Source: CAYUYV01 sp964561475 (GTDB taxonomy: Bacteria; Pseudomonadota; Alphaproteobacteria; JAJFIK01). From it: a stretch of 64,000 bases of DNA. This document shows, piece by piece, positions 16,416 through 26,119 of this stretch. The stretch lies in assembly GCA_964561475.1 (NCBI GenBank), contig CAZLPU010000004.1, forward strand, positions 1 to 64,000, given 5' to 3'. The notes under the pieces are model-generated. The model was not told the origin of the DNA. It searched no databases and worked only from the letters and a program-made list of their open reading frames with translations. The position numbers were made by a program, and so were the translations under genes. How positions within the stretch are numbered: the stretch's first letter is position 1; each line of letters opens with the position of its first letter.

Positions 16416-17663
16416 ATGGCGCAGCACCAGACAGAGAGCCAGAACGAGGCCCTGAAGCGGCGGGCGGAAAAGGTCATTCCCAACGGCATGTATGGCCACA
16501 TGTCCGTGAAGCGCCACTCTCCGCGTACCCCTCAATTCTTTTCCAGAGCGAAGGCCGCCCATGTCTGGGACTATGAAGGGCGGCGCTATATCGATTTTCT
16601 CTGTGCCTTCGGTCCCAATCTTCTGGGCTACGGCCATGAGGAGATTGATGCAGCCTATATCGCCCAGATGCGGGACGTGGACATCGCCCTTGGGCCGTCG
16701 GCGCGGATGATCGAACTGGCGGAAGCCTATGTGGACCAGATCACCCATGCGGAGTGGGCCATGTTCTGCAAGAACGGCACCGATGCCACCACCATGGCGC
16801 TGATGACCGCCCGGGCCTATCGGGGGCGGGCGAAAGTGCTTCTGGCCACCGGCGCCTATCACGGGGCGAGCGGTTGGTGCACGCCCGTGCCCGAGGGCAC
16901 CGTGGCCGAAGACCGGGCCCACTTCCTCTATTATGAATACAATAACGTGGAGAGCCTGAACGCCGCGGTCGCTCAGGCCGGGGATGATCTGGCGGGCATC
17001 TTCGCCACCCCCTACCGCCACGAGATCGTCACGCCCCAGGTCCTGCCCGACCCGGATTATGTCGCGGCCACCAGGCGCCATTGCGACGAGCGCGATGCCC
17101 TTCTGGTGATTGACGACGTGCGGGCGGGCTTTCGCCTGGACCGGGATTGCAGTTGGCACGGGCTCGGGGTGGAGCCGGATCTGTCCACCTGGGGCAAGAC
17201 CCTGGCCAATGGTCACCCCATCTCCTGCCTGATGGGCAATGACCGGGCCCGGGAAGCGGCAGGGAAGATCTTCGTGACCGGATCTTTCTGGTATGCCTCG
17301 GCGGCCATGGCCGCGGCCCTGAAGACCCTGGAACTGATCCGGACCACCGATTATCTGGAGCGCGCTTTCCATCTGGGCGCTGAGTTGCGCGGCGGGCTTG
17401 AGGCCATTGCGAAAGACAGCGGTGTGCCCATCGACCAGAGCGGCCCTACCGTCATGCCCCTGATCATGATCAATGACGACCGGGGCGAACGGGACATGCC
17501 AGCGACGGTGGCGTTTTGCGACGGCCTTCTGGATCACGGGGTGCTGTTCCATCCGGTCCACAACATGTTCATCACGGCGGCCATGACCGACGAAGATATC
17601 AGCCACACCCTGGATGCCGTGGCCCGGACCGTCCGCACCCTGCCGGGCCGACGCGCGACCTGA
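16416..17663 (+). CDS. Class III PLP aminotransferase, glutamate-1-semialdehyde aminomutase-like
   Basis: A 415-residue fold-type I PLP enzyme. The PLP lysine lies in DLSTWGKTLANGHPI, preceded by the Asp of LLVIDDVRAGFR. FCKNGTDATTMALMTARAYRGR is the cofactor-phosphate region typical of the HemL-like branch. IDDVR in place of the more common DEVxxGFR and an overall difference from HemL argue against tetrapyrrole synthesis. It is more likely a transaminase acting on an amino acid or amine of unknown identity. The start has GGGAAG upstream. The DUF2891 gene follows after 37 bp. Confidence 0.88.
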   Translation: MAQHQTESQNEALKRRAEKVIPNGMYGHMSVKRHSPRTPQFFSRAKAAHVWDYEGRRYIDFLCAFGPNLLGYGHEEIDAAYIAQMRDVDIALGPSARMIELAEAYVDQITHAEWAMFCKNGTDATTMALMTARAYRGRAKVLLATGAYHGASGWCTPVPEGTVAEDRAHFLYYEYNNVESLNAAVAQAGDDLAGIFATPYRHEIVTPQVLPDPDYVAATRRHCDERDALLVIDDVRAGFRLDRDCSWHGLGVEPDLSTWGKTLANGHPISCLMGNDRAREAAGKIFVTGSFWYASAAMAAALKTLELIRTTDYLERAFHLGAELRGGLEAIAKDSGVPIDQSGPTVMPLIMINDDRGERDMPATVAFCDGLLDHGVLFHPVHNMFITAAMTDEDISHTLDAVARTVRTLPGRRAT

Positions 17664-17700
17664 ATGGGCACCAACGGGCATGACTGCTTGGAGACGTGAT

Positions 17701-18813
17701 ATGCGATTGAACTGCGGAATAGGTCCACGCCGGCTGGTAGCCTGCCTGTTCATGCTTGGGGGTATGCTGATGGCTTCATCACCGTCCATGGCCGCCGATG
17801 AGGAAACGGCCCGGCTTGAGCGGTTTGCAGATCTTGCCCTTTCGTGTGTGCACCGGGAGTTTCCCAACAAGATCGCCCATGTCCTTGAGGGGCCGGAAGA
17901 TGCACAGCGGCCCCGGGATCTCTATCCGGCCTTTTACGGCTGCTATGACTGGCATTCCTCCGTCCACGGCCACTGGCTGCTGCTCCGGGCCCTGAGACTG
18001 GGCGTGTCAGGGGAGAAAGCAGCGGTGATCGAGGCGGCCCTGGAGCAGAGTTTCCAGGCGGACAAGATTGCCGTGGAGGTCGCCTATTTCGAGGACAATC
18101 CCGGCTTTGAGCGGCCTTATGGTGTGGCCTGGCTTCTCCAGCTCATGGCGGAACTGCGGGAGTGGGACGATCCCCGCGCGATCGCCTGGCGTGAGACCCT
18201 GGCGCCTCTGGAGGGGGTGATCGTCTCCCATCTGAAGGGCTGGCTGCCCCGGCTTGCCTATCCCATCCGTCTGGGCACCCATAATCAGAGTGCCTTTGCG
18301 TTCGGACTGATCCTGGACTGGGCCCGCACCGCAGGCGACGGCACCCTTGAAGCGGCCATTGTGGATAAGTCCCGGGCGTTCCATCTGTCGGACGTGGACT
18401 GTCCCATGGCTTACGAGCCGTCCGGCGAGGATTTCCTGTCCCCCTGTCTGATGGAAGCGGATCTGATGCGCCGGATCCTGACGGCGGAGGACTTCAAGGC
18501 CTGGTTCGACCGGTTCATGCCCGGCATTCCCGTGGACGGATCGGCGGACTGGCTCGCCCTTGCCGTCGTGCTCGACCCGGAGGATGGCAAGCTGGTGCAT
18601 CTGGACGGGCTGAACCTGTCCAGGGCCTGGAACCTGGAGGCCATCGCCCATGCTCTCGGGACTGATGACCCCCGTCATGGCAGTCTGATGGCGAGCGCCC
18701 AAGCCCATGCCGAGGCGGGCCTGGCTTCGGTCAGCAGCGAGCACTATTCCGGCGGCCACTGGCTCGGCAGTTTCGCCACCTATCTGGTCACAAGGCGCTG
18801 GCTGCGGGAGTAG
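17701..18813 (+). CDS. Exported DUF2891 family protein
   Basis: A 370-residue protein with a signal peptide (RRLVACLFMLGGMLMASSPSMA, cleavage near residue 32). The body begins with the family feature YPAFYGCYDWHSSVHGHW and contains PYGVAWLLQLMAEL, THNQSAFAFGL and a C-terminal HYSGGHWLGSFATYL, as I recall for DUF2891. The alpha-helical pattern with conserved W/H/D residues resembles an (alpha/alpha)6 barrel; function unknown. The start at 17701 has GGAGA 7 nt upstream, within 40 bp of the aminotransferase stop, so the two may be cotranscribed. It ends 3 bp from the convergent acyl-CoA dehydrogenase gene. Confidence 0.88.
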   Translation: MRLNCGIGPRRLVACLFMLGGMLMASSPSMAADEETARLERFADLALSCVHREFPNKIAHVLEGPEDAQRPRDLYPAFYGCYDWHSSVHGHWLLLRALRLGVSGEKAAVIEAALEQSFQADKIAVEVAYFEDNPGFERPYGVAWLLQLMAELREWDDPRAIAWRETLAPLEGVIVSHLKGWLPRLAYPIRLGTHNQSAFAFGLILDWARTAGDGTLEAAIVDKSRAFHLSDVDCPMAYEPSGEDFLSPCLMEADLMRRILTAEDFKAWFDRFMPGIPVDGSADWLALAVVLDPEDGKLVHLDGLNLSRAWNLEAIAHALGTDDPRHGSLMASAQAHAEAGLASVSSEHYSGGHWLGSFATYLVTRRWLRE

Positions 18814-18816
18814 ATC

Positions 18817-20037
18817 TTACAGGGGCAGCCCGCCCAAAGCGTGGGTCACCTTGCCCGTGGCCTGATACTCCGCGATGGTCCGCTCCGCGATCCGCATCTG
18901 GTGGATCTCATCGGCCCCGTCCGCAAAACGCGCCCAGCGCGCCTGCTGGAACATGTGGGCAAGCGGCGTGTCGGTGGAATAGCCCAGGGCGCCATGGACC
19001 TGGATCGCCCGGTCGATGATCCGGTTCAGAGCATTGGCGACGAAATGCTTGGCCATGGAAACTTCCGTGCGGAAATCCTGACCGGAATCGATCTTGTAGG
19101 CCGCGTGGAGCACCATGAGCTTGCCCTGGTAAAGCTCCATGGTAGAATCGGCAATCATCCACTGAATGCCCTGTTTCTCCGAAAGCAATGATCCGTGGGA
19201 GAAGCGATTGCCCGCCCGGTCGATCATCATTTCCAGGGCGGTTTCGGCCTGGCCCAGCCAGCGCATACAGTGGGCGAGCCGTGCGGGTCCCAGCCGGGCC
19301 TGGCCCAGCATATGCCCCTGGCCCGGACCGCCCAGCATCTGGCTGTCATGGAGGCGCAGCTCCCGGATGACGATTTCCGAGTGACCGGTGGAGCCATGCA
19401 TGGTCTCCACCTCCCGTACATCCTCCCAGCCTTGCGAAGGCAGATCGACTAGGAAGGCGGAATTGGCCGCCTGGCGCACCGTCGGATCCTCCTCGGTGCG
19501 GGCGATCAGGATGGCGAAAGTGGCCCGTCTGGCACCGGAAATGAACCATTTGTGGCCGTTGATCACCCAATAGTCCCCATCCCGGACCGCCCGGGTCTGG
19601 ATCAGGGTGGGGTCCGAGCCCGCCACTTCCGGTTCGGTCATGGCAAAGCATGACCGGGCCCGGCCTTCGCACAGGGGCTTAAGGTAGCGTTCCTTCTGGT
19701 CGTCCGTGGCCCAATGGAGGAGGGTGTGCATGTTGCCTTCATCGGGCGCCTGGCAGTTCATGGCGAAGGGGCCGAACCGGGAGCGGGCCGCCTCCGCCGA
19801 AACCATGGCCATGGAGACGTGGGACAGACCCATCCCGCCCCATTCCTTGGGCATGTGCGGGCACCAGAGGCCGCGCTCATAGGCTTCAAGGCGCATGGCG
19901 ATCACTGCATCGCGCACGGAGCGGTCGTCATGCTCGTCCATGGCTTCTTCCCCCGGACGCACCACGGTTTCGATGAAATCCCGCACCTTGTCCCGGAGGG
20001 CCTCAAGGGCCGGATCCAGACTGAAATCGATTGCCAT
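18817..20037 (-). CDS. Acyl-CoA dehydrogenase (ACAD10/11-like)
   Basis: A 406-residue flavoprotein. CFAMTEPEVAGSDPTLIQT is the FAD/substrate region and WVINGHKWFISGA follows. The C-terminal helix contains AIQVHGALGYSTDTPLAHMFQQAR, the usual FAD-binding end. The long form with LPKEWGG-type (MPKEWGGMGLS) and WLGQAETALEMM segments resembles the ACAD11 group, whose partners are APH-like kinases; an APH-like gene and DUF6285 are present 18 kb away at 36.7-38.2 kb. The exact acyl substrate is unknown. GGGAGG lies upstream of the ATG. Confidence 0.93.
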   Translation of the reverse strand: MAIDFSLDPALEALRDKVRDFIETVVRPGEEAMDEHDDRSVRDAVIAMRLEAYERGLWCPHMPKEWGGMGLSHVSMAMVSAEAARSRFGPFAMNCQAPDEGNMHTLLHWATDDQKERYLKPLCEGRARSCFAMTEPEVAGSDPTLIQTRAVRDGDYWVINGHKWFISGARRATFAILIARTEEDPTVRQAANSAFLVDLPSQGWEDVREVETMHGSTGHSEIVIRELRLHDSQMLGGPGQGHMLGQARLGPARLAHCMRWLGQAETALEMMIDRAGNRFSHGSLLSEKQGIQWMIADSTMELYQGKLMVLHAAYKIDSGQDFRTEVSMAKHFVANALNRIIDRAIQVHGALGYSTDTPLAHMFQQARWARFADGADEIHQMRIAERTIAEYQATGKVTHALGGLPL

Positions 20038-20627
20038 CGGACAATAACCTCCCTGGTGGATACCGCGCCTGACACACAGTCTGCGCGGGATTGTTCATTC
20101 ATGGTGCCTGGGAAAGCCTATGCTGCCCCCCTGGTCCTGCACGGATCAGGTATGGGGAGGTCTGCATAACGCCTTGATATCTCGCAGCACCATGGATGCG
20201 TCCCAACGGCCCACCCCTGGGGCCGTCGTTGTGTTTGTCAAAGTCTCGGGAAGTGTCCGGTGTCGGCGGCGTGCCTGTCAACAACCCGTCCAGGCGGACA
20301 TCCTGGCCGTGGCGCTGGAAATAACGATGCATGCAAATGAAAAAGCTCCACGGCGGAGCGAGGTCGCCCATGACCAAAGGTGCACGATATCAGCGGCGCC
20401 ATGAATTTTGTGGGGCGCTGTGCAGGCCCGAAACCGGGCGGCATCATGGATGGACACGAACGGTCGACCGGAACACCCTTCCGGGCCCGGAACTATTGTA
20501 CCATCACTTAGGGGAGGAGTTGTTTTGCAGATCCCCGATGACCGCCCGCGGTTAGCGCGGAGCCGTCTGGAGGGCCGTCCATAGGGGATGCATCCCGTAC
20601 GGATCAGGATGCATCCAAGGTCAGATC
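20038..20627. other. 590-bp intergenic region upstream of the acyl-CoA dehydrogenase
   Basis: No supported protein gene. It contains the acyl-CoA dehydrogenase promoter, a minus-strand terminator at 20335-20359, and two copies of the palindrome GGATGCATCC (20586-20595 and 20607-20616) just after the small-protein gene. A short RNA between the small protein and the terminator is possible but not shown. Confidence 0.4.
20335..20359 (-). terminator. Intrinsic terminator, minus strand
   Basis: GCTCC (20345-20349) pairs with GGAGC (20355-20359); on the minus strand the stem is followed by TTTTTCATTT. It lies about 270 bp past the small-protein stop and would end its transcript or that of an unseen short RNA. 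Confidence 0.65.
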
Positions 20628-20789
20628 TCAGCCGCCGAGGACGGCACGGACCTTGTCAGGCACCCGGGCAGCAGGCAGGGCGTACCAGGTGCTGGTGCGA
20701 TAACGGAACAGGTAGGTGTCCGGGGACGGGCGCCAGAATTGTGCCCAACGGTTATTCCATTCATGATCGACGGACTGAAGGCTGGCCAT
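20628..20789 (-). CDS. Conserved-looking 53-residue small protein, unknown function
   Basis: An ATG at 20789 is preceded by GAGGAGAGG at ideal spacing, among the strongest ribosome sites in the window. The product is rich in aromatics (four Trp, three Tyr), e.g. NNRWAQFWRPSPDTYLFRYR, and has no signal peptide or membrane segment. Upstream in-frame codons to 20894 lack a ribosome site. It follows the GAF-GGDEF-EAL gene on the same strand after 149 bp. I do not recognise the family. Confidence 0.65.
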   Translation of the reverse strand: MASLQSVDHEWNNRWAQFWRPSPDTYLFRYRTSTWYALPAARVPDKVRAVLGG

Positions 20790-20938
20790 GGTTGCCTCTC
20801 CTCGTTTCCCGGCCCAGATCAGGACCGGATTGAGAATGACCGACCCGGAGCGTGGGCCGGGTAGTATCTTCCGTCGACGCCAGTACTCAACCACGGAAGA
20901 ATGTCTTTATGACGGCACCCTCCGCCATCATGTCCTCT

Positions 20939-22843
20939 TTATGCCGATTCGCGGATCAACTGTTCAAAGTCCTCACCCTGTGGACTGTTTTGGTTGCCTA
21001 AATAGGTCGTCATGTCCGCCATGGGCATGGGGCGTCCGAACAGATAGCCCTGAGCGAGGTCACAGGACAGATCCCTGAGACAGCGGGCCTGGGCCGGGGT
21101 CTCGATACCTTCGCCGACCACCAGCATGTTGAAGTCATGGGCCAGATCGATGATCGCCCGGACAATGCGCAGATCTTCCTCGGACTCCGGCAGGCGGCAG
21201 ATGAAACTCCGGTCGATCTTGATGGTGTCGATGGGCCAGGAGCGGAAGTGCTGGAGCCCGCCATAACCGGTCCCGAAATCGTCAAGGGCAATCCGCGCGC
21301 CCTTGGACCGCAGGTCTCGCAGGGAGGCATAGACCTGATCCGTACGCCGTCCCATGACCACGGCCTCGGTGACCTCGATGGTGATGCAGTCCCAGGACAT
21401 GCCTGTGTGATGGAGGATCTGGTCCATGTCCGGAACAAAGCGGGCATCGGTCAGGTCGTATACGGTGGTGTTGATGGCCACCCGCCCTTGGGGAAGACCC
21501 AGATCCCGCCAGCGCACCATATCTTCCAGGGTACTGAGGAAGATTGACCGGGTAATCTGTGGGGAGACGGAACGGTCCTTGAAAGCGGCCGCGAACTCAT
21601 GGGGTACCAGAAGCCCCCTTTTGGGATGGTGCCAACGGCTCAGCACTTCCACACCGGCAATCTGGCCGGTCTTCAGATCGACCTTGGGCTGATAGAAGGG
21701 GACGATCTCCCCCTGGTCCAGGGCGGAGAGAAGCTGGGCGCGCAAGGCCCGCAGATTGAGATGGGTGCCCAGACGCGGATTGTAGACGACGGTCCGGTTC
21801 CGGCCATTTTCCTTGGCCGCGTAAAGGGCCACATCCGCAAGCTGATAAAGGGTTTCGAGATCATCGCCATGGTCCGGCGACAGGGCGACACCGATGCTGG
21901 CCCGCCCCAGTTCCGGTTTGCGCAGGGCCTGGGCGGCGGCGGCCAGTTCTTCCCGCCACTGGGCGGTCAGGGCCCGGGCGGACATGGCAATATCCACGCC
22001 CCCGTGGAGATAGACGGCGAACTCATCACCGCCGAGCCGGCCCACCAGGGACCCCGGCGGCAGGCTCGCCTTGCCCGCGCCGCTCAGTACATCCGCGAAG
22101 GTCTTGAGATAGGTGTCCCCGAGGGCATGGCCATAACGGTCATTGACCATCTTGAAATTGTCCACGTCCACCAGGATCAGGGCGCCGTATTCCTGGGTGG
22201 CGGTGCGGTTCAGTCTTGCATTGGCGGCGGCCCAGAAATTGGTCGTGTTCAGAAGACCGGTGAGCCCGTCCCTGCGAGCACTTTCCCGCAATTGCTTTTC
22301 CCGCTCCCGGGCCCGGTACAACTCCGCTTTCAGGTCCCGTTGGGTCCGGTGGGATTTGAGGATGGCGGCGGCGGCCTCGCTCAGCCGTTTAAGATTGGCG
22401 AGCTGTTCAGCCGTGAAGGGCCGGGGCTGGAAATCGATCATGCACAGGGTGCCCACCCGAAGGTCATCCCCCATAATGAGAGGGGCGCCCGCATAGGCCT
22501 GGATGTAGGGCTGACCGGTCACCAGGGGGTTTTGCGCGAACCGGGGATCGTCCTCTGCATTCTCCACCACAAGAAGGGCATCGGACATGATCGCGTGGGC
22601 GCAGAACGCCACGTTCCGCGGGGTCCCCGTGACACCGGGCAGGCCGACATTCGCAGCGAAGATCTGCTCGTGTTCATCCACAAGGGAGACGAGCGCAACC
22701 GGTGCGCTGCTCATATAGGCGAGCACCTCGCACAAGCCCTGCAATTCCGGAATAGGCTCTTCGGTCGAGACCTGAAGGCTCTCCAGTTCCGCAAGGCGCC
22801 GGGCCTCGTTATGGGGGATCGGATAGGCGGCTTCGCTCGACAT
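20939..22843 (-). CDS. GAF-GGDEF-EAL cyclic-di-GMP turnover protein
   Basis: A 634-residue soluble protein. The GAF domain spans about 20-165 (FCAHAIMSDALLVVENAEDDPRF is typical). A short coiled coil leads to a GGDEF domain with intact GGDEF at 271-275 and no RxxD inhibitory site ahead of it. An EAL domain follows from about 370; EAL itself reads EVL (399-401), while TVEVTEA-, DDFGTGY- and IKIDRSFI-type metal/catalytic motifs remain. It can therefore probably make c-di-GMP and may also degrade it. The start is uncertain: ATG 22843 or an in-frame codon up to 22939. Transcribed divergently from the SDR gene. Confidence 0.92.
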   Translation of the reverse strand: MSSEAAYPIPHNEARRLAELESLQVSTEEPIPELQGLCEVLAYMSSAPVALVSLVDEHEQIFAANVGLPGVTGTPRNVAFCAHAIMSDALLVVENAEDDPRFAQNPLVTGQPYIQAYAGAPLIMGDDLRVGTLCMIDFQPRPFTAEQLANLKRLSEAAAAILKSHRTQRDLKAELYRAREREKQLRESARRDGLTGLLNTTNFWAAANARLNRTATQEYGALILVDVDNFKMVNDRYGHALGDTYLKTFADVLSGAGKASLPPGSLVGRLGGDEFAVYLHGGVDIAMSARALTAQWREELAAAAQALRKPELGRASIGVALSPDHGDDLETLYQLADVALYAAKENGRNRTVVYNPRLGTHLNLRALRAQLLSALDQGEIVPFYQPKVDLKTGQIAGVEVLSRWHHPKRGLLVPHEFAAAFKDRSVSPQITRSIFLSTLEDMVRWRDLGLPQGRVAINTTVYDLTDARFVPDMDQILHHTGMSWDCITIEVTEAVVMGRRTDQVYASLRDLRSKGARIALDDFGTGYGGLQHFRSWPIDTIKIDRSFICRLPESEEDLRIVRAIIDLAHDFNMLVVGEGIETPAQARCLRDLSCDLAQGYLFGRPMPMADMTTYLGNQNSPQGEDFEQLIRESA

Positions 22844-23015
22844 CGCCGGGATGATCACCGAACGGGCCTTATATTCCGTTACCGGACACCCCGCTTCTGT
22901 CTTAGGGTAAGGTTGAGGGGCAGTCGGCGGCGGGCCCACGGATTGCCCCCTTTCGCGGGGGAGCTCGGCGCTTTGGACAGGTCAGTGGGGGTGAAGTGAG
23001 AAGGGGCAGGAAACC

Positions 23016-23888
23016 ATGGCGTTGAGACCCGCCAGCACGATTTTCATTTCCGGCGGCGCCCGTGGCATTGGTGCGGCCACGGCGCGGCTTTTTGCCGGGG
23101 AGGGCCACCGGGTCATCATTGCTGACATCGACGAAGCCGCTGCCCAGGCCCTCGCCGCCGAGTTGGGAGAGGGCGCCTTGGCGGTGTCCCTCGATGTGCG
23201 CTCGCCCCAGTCCTGGGAGCAGGCCCTGGACGCAGGCGAAGCTGCATTCGGCTCCGTGGATGTGCTGGTGAACAATGCGGGTGTGCTGAAGGTCGGCTAT
23301 GCCCTGGAGGTCTCCCCGGCGGACATGGAGGCCATGGCCCAGGTTAACCTGCTGGGTTTCGCCCATGGCCTTCGGGCCGGTGTGCGCCGGTTCCTGGCCA
23401 AAAGCCCTGATTATGGGAGCCAGGGCGTGGGCCACCATATTGGGGTGTGTTCCCTTGCCTCCTTCACGGCGCTGCGGGGGCAGGCCTTCTATTCCGCCAC
23501 CAAACATGCCATGCGCGCCTATGAATATGGGGCGGCCATGGAACTCAAGGGCAGGGGCGTCCGGTTCTCCCTTGTCCATCCGGGTGCGGTGGAAACGGAC
23601 ATGCTGCACAATCAGGAGGGCCATGAAGCCTCGGCTCTGGCCTTCGCCGAAGCCACCATCCGTCCGGAAACCATTGCCCAGGCCATTCACAAGGCCGCCC
23701 AAACGGGCAGACGGGAAATCACCGTTCCGGCTCTCCCCGGCTTCTTTGCACGGATTATCGGCGTGTTCCCGGGGCTTCTGTCCGCAGCCCTTTCCAGCGC
23801 CTGGGACCGGGGCCTGCGCCGGATGCATGACCGGCCCGCGCCGGAAGGGCCACAGTTACCAGCGGTACACAGCAGGCCCGACGTCTGA
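23016..23888 (+). CDS. Short-chain dehydrogenase/reductase
   Basis: A 290-residue classical SDR. The cofactor motif GGARGIG lies at residues 13-19 and NNAG follows. The active-site YSATK (YxxxK) and the preceding Ser in VCSLAS complete the triad. ADIDE after strand 2 favours NAD(H) over NADP(H). The C-terminus carries a hydrophobic stretch (FFARIIGVFPGLLSAAL), often seen in membrane-associated SDRs. Substrate unknown. AAGGGGCAGG precedes the start. It is followed by a GC-rich CCGCCCG simple repeat around 23926-23951. Confidence 0.93.
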   Translation: MALRPASTIFISGGARGIGAATARLFAGEGHRVIIADIDEAAAQALAAELGEGALAVSLDVRSPQSWEQALDAGEAAFGSVDVLVNNAGVLKVGYALEVSPADMEAMAQVNLLGFAHGLRAGVRRFLAKSPDYGSQGVGHHIGVCSLASFTALRGQAFYSATKHAMRAYEYGAAMELKGRGVRFSLVHPGAVETDMLHNQEGHEASALAFAEATIRPETIAQAIHKAAQTGRREITVPALPGFFARIIGVFPGLLSAALSSAWDRGLRRMHDRPAPEGPQLPAVHSRPDV

Positions 23889-24093
23889 GCCGCACCCGCC
23901 AGCCAGAGTTAGCCAGTCCTCCGGCCCGTCCGTCCGCCCGCCCGCCCGCCCATCCACTGGGCTGGGCACGCTAACGGCGTTTTGTCGTGGGGCTTTTCTG
24001 CTGTGTTGCAGCCAGCACTTGCGTCGCAGAGCTTGCATCTTTACCTGTGGGTCCCTCAATGAAGGGCAAACCCGAAGGAGCACGTAACCCCCG

Positions 24094-25923
24094 ATGGCCC
24101 GGATCCTGATCACAAGCGCGCTGCCCTATATCAATGGTGTCAAGCATCTGGGCAATCTCGTGGGCTCCATGCTGCCCGCGGATGTCTACGCGCGGTTCAT
24201 GCGGGCCAGAGGGCACGATGTGCTGGCGATTTGCGCCACCGACGAGCACGGCACCCCAGCGGAACTGGCCGCCGCAGAGGCGGGCCAGGCCGTTGCGGAC
24301 TATTGCGCCGAACAGCACGAGATCCAGAAGGCCCTGGGCGAACGGTTCGGCCTGTCCTGGGACCATTTCGGACGCACGTCCTCCCAACGCACCCATGAGT
24401 TGACCCAGCACCTGGCGGCAAAACTGGATGATGCAGGCCTGATCGAGGAGCGGACCATCCGGCAGGTCTACTCCAAAGCCGATGGCCGCTTCCTGCCGGA
24501 CCGGTACATTATCGGCACGTGCCCCCATTGCGGCTATGACCGGGCCCGGGGCGACCAATGCGAGAACTGCACCCGCGTGCTCGATCCCACGGACCTGAAG
24601 GAGCCCCGTTCGGCCATTTCCGGCTCCACCGATCTCGAGGTGCGGGAGACCAAACATCTTTATCTCCTGGTCTCTCAGATGGCGGAACGTCTGCGCACCT
24701 GGATTGACGCAAGGGAAGACTGGCCGAACCTGGTCCGGTCCATCGCCTGCAAATGGCTCGATGAAGGCCTCCACGATCGGGGCATCACCCGTGATCTCTT
24801 CTGGGGCGTGCCTGTATCCCACACGGACAAAGAGGGCAAAAGCCGCTGGGCGGATTTCGACGGCAAGGTCTTCTACGTGTGGTTCGATGCGCCCATCGGG
24901 TACATCGGCGCCACGGCGGACTGGGCGGACCTGGAAGACGGCCGGGACTGGAAGGCCTGGTGGTTCGGGGAAGCCGCCAAGGACGTGCGCTATGTGGAAT
25001 TCATGGGCAAGGACAACGTGCCCTTCCACACGGTGTTTTTCCCCGCCACCCTCATGGGGTCGGGCGAGGACTGGAAGCTGGTGGACACGGTCAAGGGCTT
25101 CAACTGGCTCACCTATTACGGCGGCAAGTTTTCCACCAGCCAGAAGCGGGGCGTGTTCATGGACACCGCTCTCGACCTGCTGCCCGGTGACTACTGGCGC
25201 TATTATCTGATGGCCAATGTTCCGGAGGGGGCGGATTCCTCCTTCACCTGGGATCACTTCGCCCAGACCGTGAACAAGGATCTGGCCGATGTGCTGGGCA
25301 ATTTCGTCAACCGTATCCTGCGCTTCACCCGCTCCAAATTCGGTGAGACCGTCCCCGATGGCGGCACGCCCGGAGAGGCGGAACAGGCCCTCAACGATGC
25401 CCTTGGCGCGCGGATCAAGGCCTATACGGATCATCTGGAGGCCCTTGAGTTCCGCAAGGCCCTCGGCGAATTGCGGGCCATCTGGGTCCTGGGCAACGAA
25501 TACCTGACCGAGGCCGCCCCCTGGACCGCCTTTAAGACCGATCCGGACCGGGCCGCCATGGGCGTGCGCACGGGCATCAACCTGATCCGCCTGTTTGCCG
25601 TTCTCGCCGCCCCCATCCTTCCCGATACCGCCCGGCGGATCCTGGAAACCCTGAACCTGGATCCGGCGGATCTTTCCTGGCCGGCTCATGACCTGAATGG
25701 GGCTGACCTGAAGGAAGAGCTGTCCCGCCTCAAGCCGGGCCACGCTTTCAGCGTCCCCCACGTGCTCTTCACCAAGGTGGAGGACAGCCAGGTCGAGGAA
25801 TGGACCGCCCGGTTTGGCGGCGCCGACCTGCCGGATCTGGGCGATAGTGTGGCTTCAGATCCCGGTAAAGGTGTAAACAAGGCCGACAAGGACCAGAAAG
25901 GGCAATCAGCGCCTTCTGTCTAG
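24094..25923 (+). CDS. metG: Methionyl-tRNA synthetase
   Basis: A 609-residue class I synthetase. The HIGH motif is HLGN at residues 18-21, CATDEHGTP follows, a zinc-knuckle region reads CPHCGYDRARGDQCENC, and the KMSKS loop is KFSTS in GGKFSTSQKRGVF. It charges tRNA-Met. The alpha-helical anticodon-binding domain has WVLGNEYLTEAAPW. No C-terminal EMAP/Trbp111 tRNA-binding domain is seen; the end is a short charged tail. The KFSTS form and the length fit the MetG type common in some alphaproteobacteria and eukaryote-like variants. Confidence 0.97.
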   Translation: MARILITSALPYINGVKHLGNLVGSMLPADVYARFMRARGHDVLAICATDEHGTPAELAAAEAGQAVADYCAEQHEIQKALGERFGLSWDHFGRTSSQRTHELTQHLAAKLDDAGLIEERTIRQVYSKADGRFLPDRYIIGTCPHCGYDRARGDQCENCTRVLDPTDLKEPRSAISGSTDLEVRETKHLYLLVSQMAERLRTWIDAREDWPNLVRSIACKWLDEGLHDRGITRDLFWGVPVSHTDKEGKSRWADFDGKVFYVWFDAPIGYIGATADWADLEDGRDWKAWWFGEAAKDVRYVEFMGKDNVPFHTVFFPATLMGSGEDWKLVDTVKGFNWLTYYGGKFSTSQKRGVFMDTALDLLPGDYWRYYLMANVPEGADSSFTWDHFAQTVNKDLADVLGNFVNRILRFTRSKFGETVPDGGTPGEAEQALNDALGARIKAYTDHLEALEFRKALGELRAIWVLGNEYLTEAAPWTAFKTDPDRAAMGVRTGINLIRLFAVLAAPILPDTARRILETLNLDPADLSWPAHDLNGADLKEELSRLKPGHAFSVPHVLFTKVEDSQVEEWTARFGGADLPDLGDSVASDPGKGVNKADKDQKGQSAPSV

Positions 25924-26119
25924 GCCCGGACTGTGCAAGTCTACCGATGGAGTGGAATAAACGGCTGGCCGCATGGGGGTGCGGGCGGCCGGGAACGCGG
26001 AGGCGGCGTTCCGAATTGGACAACAAAGCCATCTTGGCACTGCGTGGAGACCGGACCGGATCAGTGTTCCGGTCTTCGGGCAGGTGGGAAAAACACGGGC
26101 GCAGAAGGGGACGGGGCGC

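Noticed and set aside
23971..25761. 596-codon open frame on the minus strand opposite metG
   Set aside because: A shadow frame from GC-rich codon bias: H/G/P-rich, no ribosome site, no family; metG on the other strand is certain. Similar long antisense frames oppose the NB-ARC, SAM-methyltransferase, SecD and aminotransferase genes.
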